Origin: Candidatus Cloacimonadota bacterium
Lineage (GTDB): Bacteria; Cloacimonadota; Cloacimonadia; Cloacimonadales; Cloacimonadaceae
Length of the DNA: 15,259 bases
Assembly: GCA_023392795.1 (NCBI GenBank)
Contig: JAEWNJ010000020.1
Location: forward strand, 1 to 15,259
Reading direction: 5' to 3'
In this document: in pieces, positions 14,854 through 15,259 of the stretch
Numbering within the stretch: the first letter of the stretch is position 1
Layout: the number at the start of each line of letters is the position of its first letter
Position numbers and translations under genes: made by a program
The notes under the pieces: generated by a model
What the model saw: the letters and a program-made list of their open reading frames with translations, nothing else
Database searches by the model: none
What the model was told of the DNA's origin: nothing

Positions 14854-14967
14854 CTTCCTATCTTGAGCTTCATACGCATTTCGTGAGCCGGTCGTACACC
14901 GGTCATACGATTGTACGACCGGTGTACGACCGGTGTATGAGTGGCGTATCAACTACAAGATAGAAAG
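14854..14967 (+). repeat. Long in-register imperfect palindrome made of 11-bp units
   Basis: The two halves mirror each other about position 14910.5 without any insertion or deletion. Perfect blocks are CTATCTTG/CAAGATAG (14858-14865, 14956-14963), ATACGC/GCGTAT (14872-14877, 14944-14949) and a 17-bp core (14888-14904, 14917-14933), then TAC/GTA around the loop GATT (14909-14912). CTT/AAG extends the outer end after one mismatch. The right half is an 11-bp direct repeat: GTACGACCGGT at 14913-14923 and 14924-14934, then a degenerate GTATGAGTGGC; the left half is the inverse. Of the non-Watson-Crick positions, five are G-T on the + strand and one is A-C, so a + strand RNA or single-stranded DNA hairpin would be the more stable form. 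It lies 190 bp upstream of kbl, outside any gene. Confidence 0.85.
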
Positions 14968-14983
14968 GGGTAAATCACTAAAG

Positions 14984-15009
14984 AATTGAGAATTGAGAAT
15001 TGAGAATTG
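14984..15009. repeat. Heptanucleotide tandem repeat (AATTGAG)3.7
   Basis: AATTGAG occurs three times head to tail (14984-14990, 14991-14997, 14998-15004) followed by AATTG (15005-15009), with no mismatch. It begins 17 bp after the large palindrome. Exact short heptamers of this kind can change copy number by slippage; nothing shows a function here. Confidence 0.9.
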
Positions 15010-15087
15010 GCTGCGCACACTGATAGATAGAGGGTTTTTGGCATAGGGCAGTGTGACTCTGTCGAAACAACTCAGTTTTGATTAGCC

Positions 15088-15116
15088 TTGATTGTGATCA
15101 TAGAGTCCTGGATAAT
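15088..15116 (+). promoter_or_regulatory. Candidate rightward sigma70-type promoter
   Basis: TTGATT (15088-15093), a 17-bp spacer and GATAAT (15111-15116) match the consensus at 4 and 5 positions. A second TTGATT (15078-15083) lies 17 bp before TAGAGT (15101-15106), and GATAATG is repeated at 15121-15127. No gene follows on this strand inside the window, so its target would be off the right edge or a small RNA. AT-rich intergenic DNA gives such matches by chance. Confidence 0.3.
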
Positions 15117-15207
15117 GTCAGATAATGCGTAGAGTTTTGCCTAGCGGCACATGTAAGAGCCTCGAAGAGGTCAAAAAGCTCATTTATGACGTCAAAAAAT
15201 CCCGCAG

Positions 15208-15236
15208 AAAAAGAAGCGCGTCTTATTCTGCGCTTC
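15208..15236 (-). terminator. Rho-independent terminator of a leftward gene beyond the window
   Basis: Read on the - strand, GAAGCGC (15236-15230) pairs with GCGCTTC (15219-15213) across a 10-nt loop and is followed at once by TTTTT (15212-15208), with more T-rich sequence after. That is a good intrinsic terminator for a gene transcribed leftward from outside the right edge. On the + strand the same hairpin has no T-run. Confidence 0.6.
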
Positions 15237-15259
15237 GGAAATAGACCGGTGGTGTAGTT

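Larger units (their letters stand above)
14664..15259. other. About 600-bp gene-free region with palindromic and tandem repeats
   Basis: No convincing coding frame was found on either strand. The first ~190 bp (14664-14853) should contain the kbl promoter; a TTGACT on the - strand (14726-14721) is the best -35 candidate but no good -10 follows at 16-18 bp. This part also holds AACTAG/CTAGTT (14725-14730, 14749-14754), AGGCT-CGA-AGCCT (14756-14768), a 10-bp palindrome TGATTAATCA (14824-14833) and AACCGGTT (14839-14846). Then come the large palindrome, the AATTGAG tandem repeat, a possible rightward promoter and a leftward terminator, each listed separately. The core GACCGGTG reappears at the right edge (15244-15251). 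Confidence 0.75.

Noticed and set aside
14888..14944. The 11-bp GTACGACCGGT units as a CRISPR array or replication-origin iterons
   Set aside because: The units are adjacent without spacers, too short for CRISPR repeats, and no replication or cas gene is near; the mirror symmetry fits a hairpin better.
15016..15055. CACACT/AGTGTG inverted repeat as a regulatory hairpin
   Set aside because: Only 6 bp with a 28-nt loop; expected by chance in a region of this size.

Overview
The window looks like a piece of chromosome from an anaerobic Gram-negative bacterium, most plausibly from candidate phylum Cloacimonadota (Cloacimonas-like) or a neighbour in the Fibrobacterota-Chlorobi-Bacteroidota area. 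This is inference. It rests on two secreted proteins ending in the FlgD-Ig-like 'NPF...' C-terminal domain typical of those groups, on an outer-membrane beta-barrel protein, and on amino-acid metabolism genes such as glycine C-acetyltransferase. Most of the content is ordinary core genome. No insertion sequence, prophage, CRISPR array, tRNA or rRNA gene is visible.

Left part (1-4786): the 3' end of a secreted protein gene closed by a hairpin terminator; a short Omp85/BamA-type barrel protein without visible POTRA domains; a convergent secreted protein with a C-terminal sorting-type domain; then a complete tmRNA gene (ssrA, 3103-3454, tag ANENLLLAA) and a lipoprotein serine hydrolase of the beta-lactamase/D-aminopeptidase family.

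Centre (4787-9133): the conserved pair rpsO-pnp (ribosomal protein S15 and polynucleotide phosphorylase), with hairpins ahead of rpsO, a very strong terminator between the genes, and a separate long imperfect hairpin in the pnp leader that resembles an autoregulation site. ahcY follows, with a terminator-like hairpin whose T-run touches its ribosome binding site.

9149-11982: a specialised NusG-family protein (NGN plus KOW, TTG start) is packed between ahcY and two sugar-nucleotide genes, a GalE-like epimerase (ATGA overlap) and UDP-glucose 6-dehydrogenase. Together these look like a small polysaccharide-precursor unit with its own elongation factor.

11983-14663: after an 18-bp convergent gap comes a leftward operon kbl-rsmI-HAD phosphatase, tightly packed (6-bp gap, then ATGA overlap).

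Right end (14664-15259): about 600 bp without a gene. It holds the most unusual structure here: a roughly 114-bp, fully in-register imperfect palindrome built from 11-bp units (GTACGACCGGT), followed by a 7-bp tandem repeat (AATTGAG), a possible rightward promoter, and a leftward terminator that probably belongs to a gene beyond the window.
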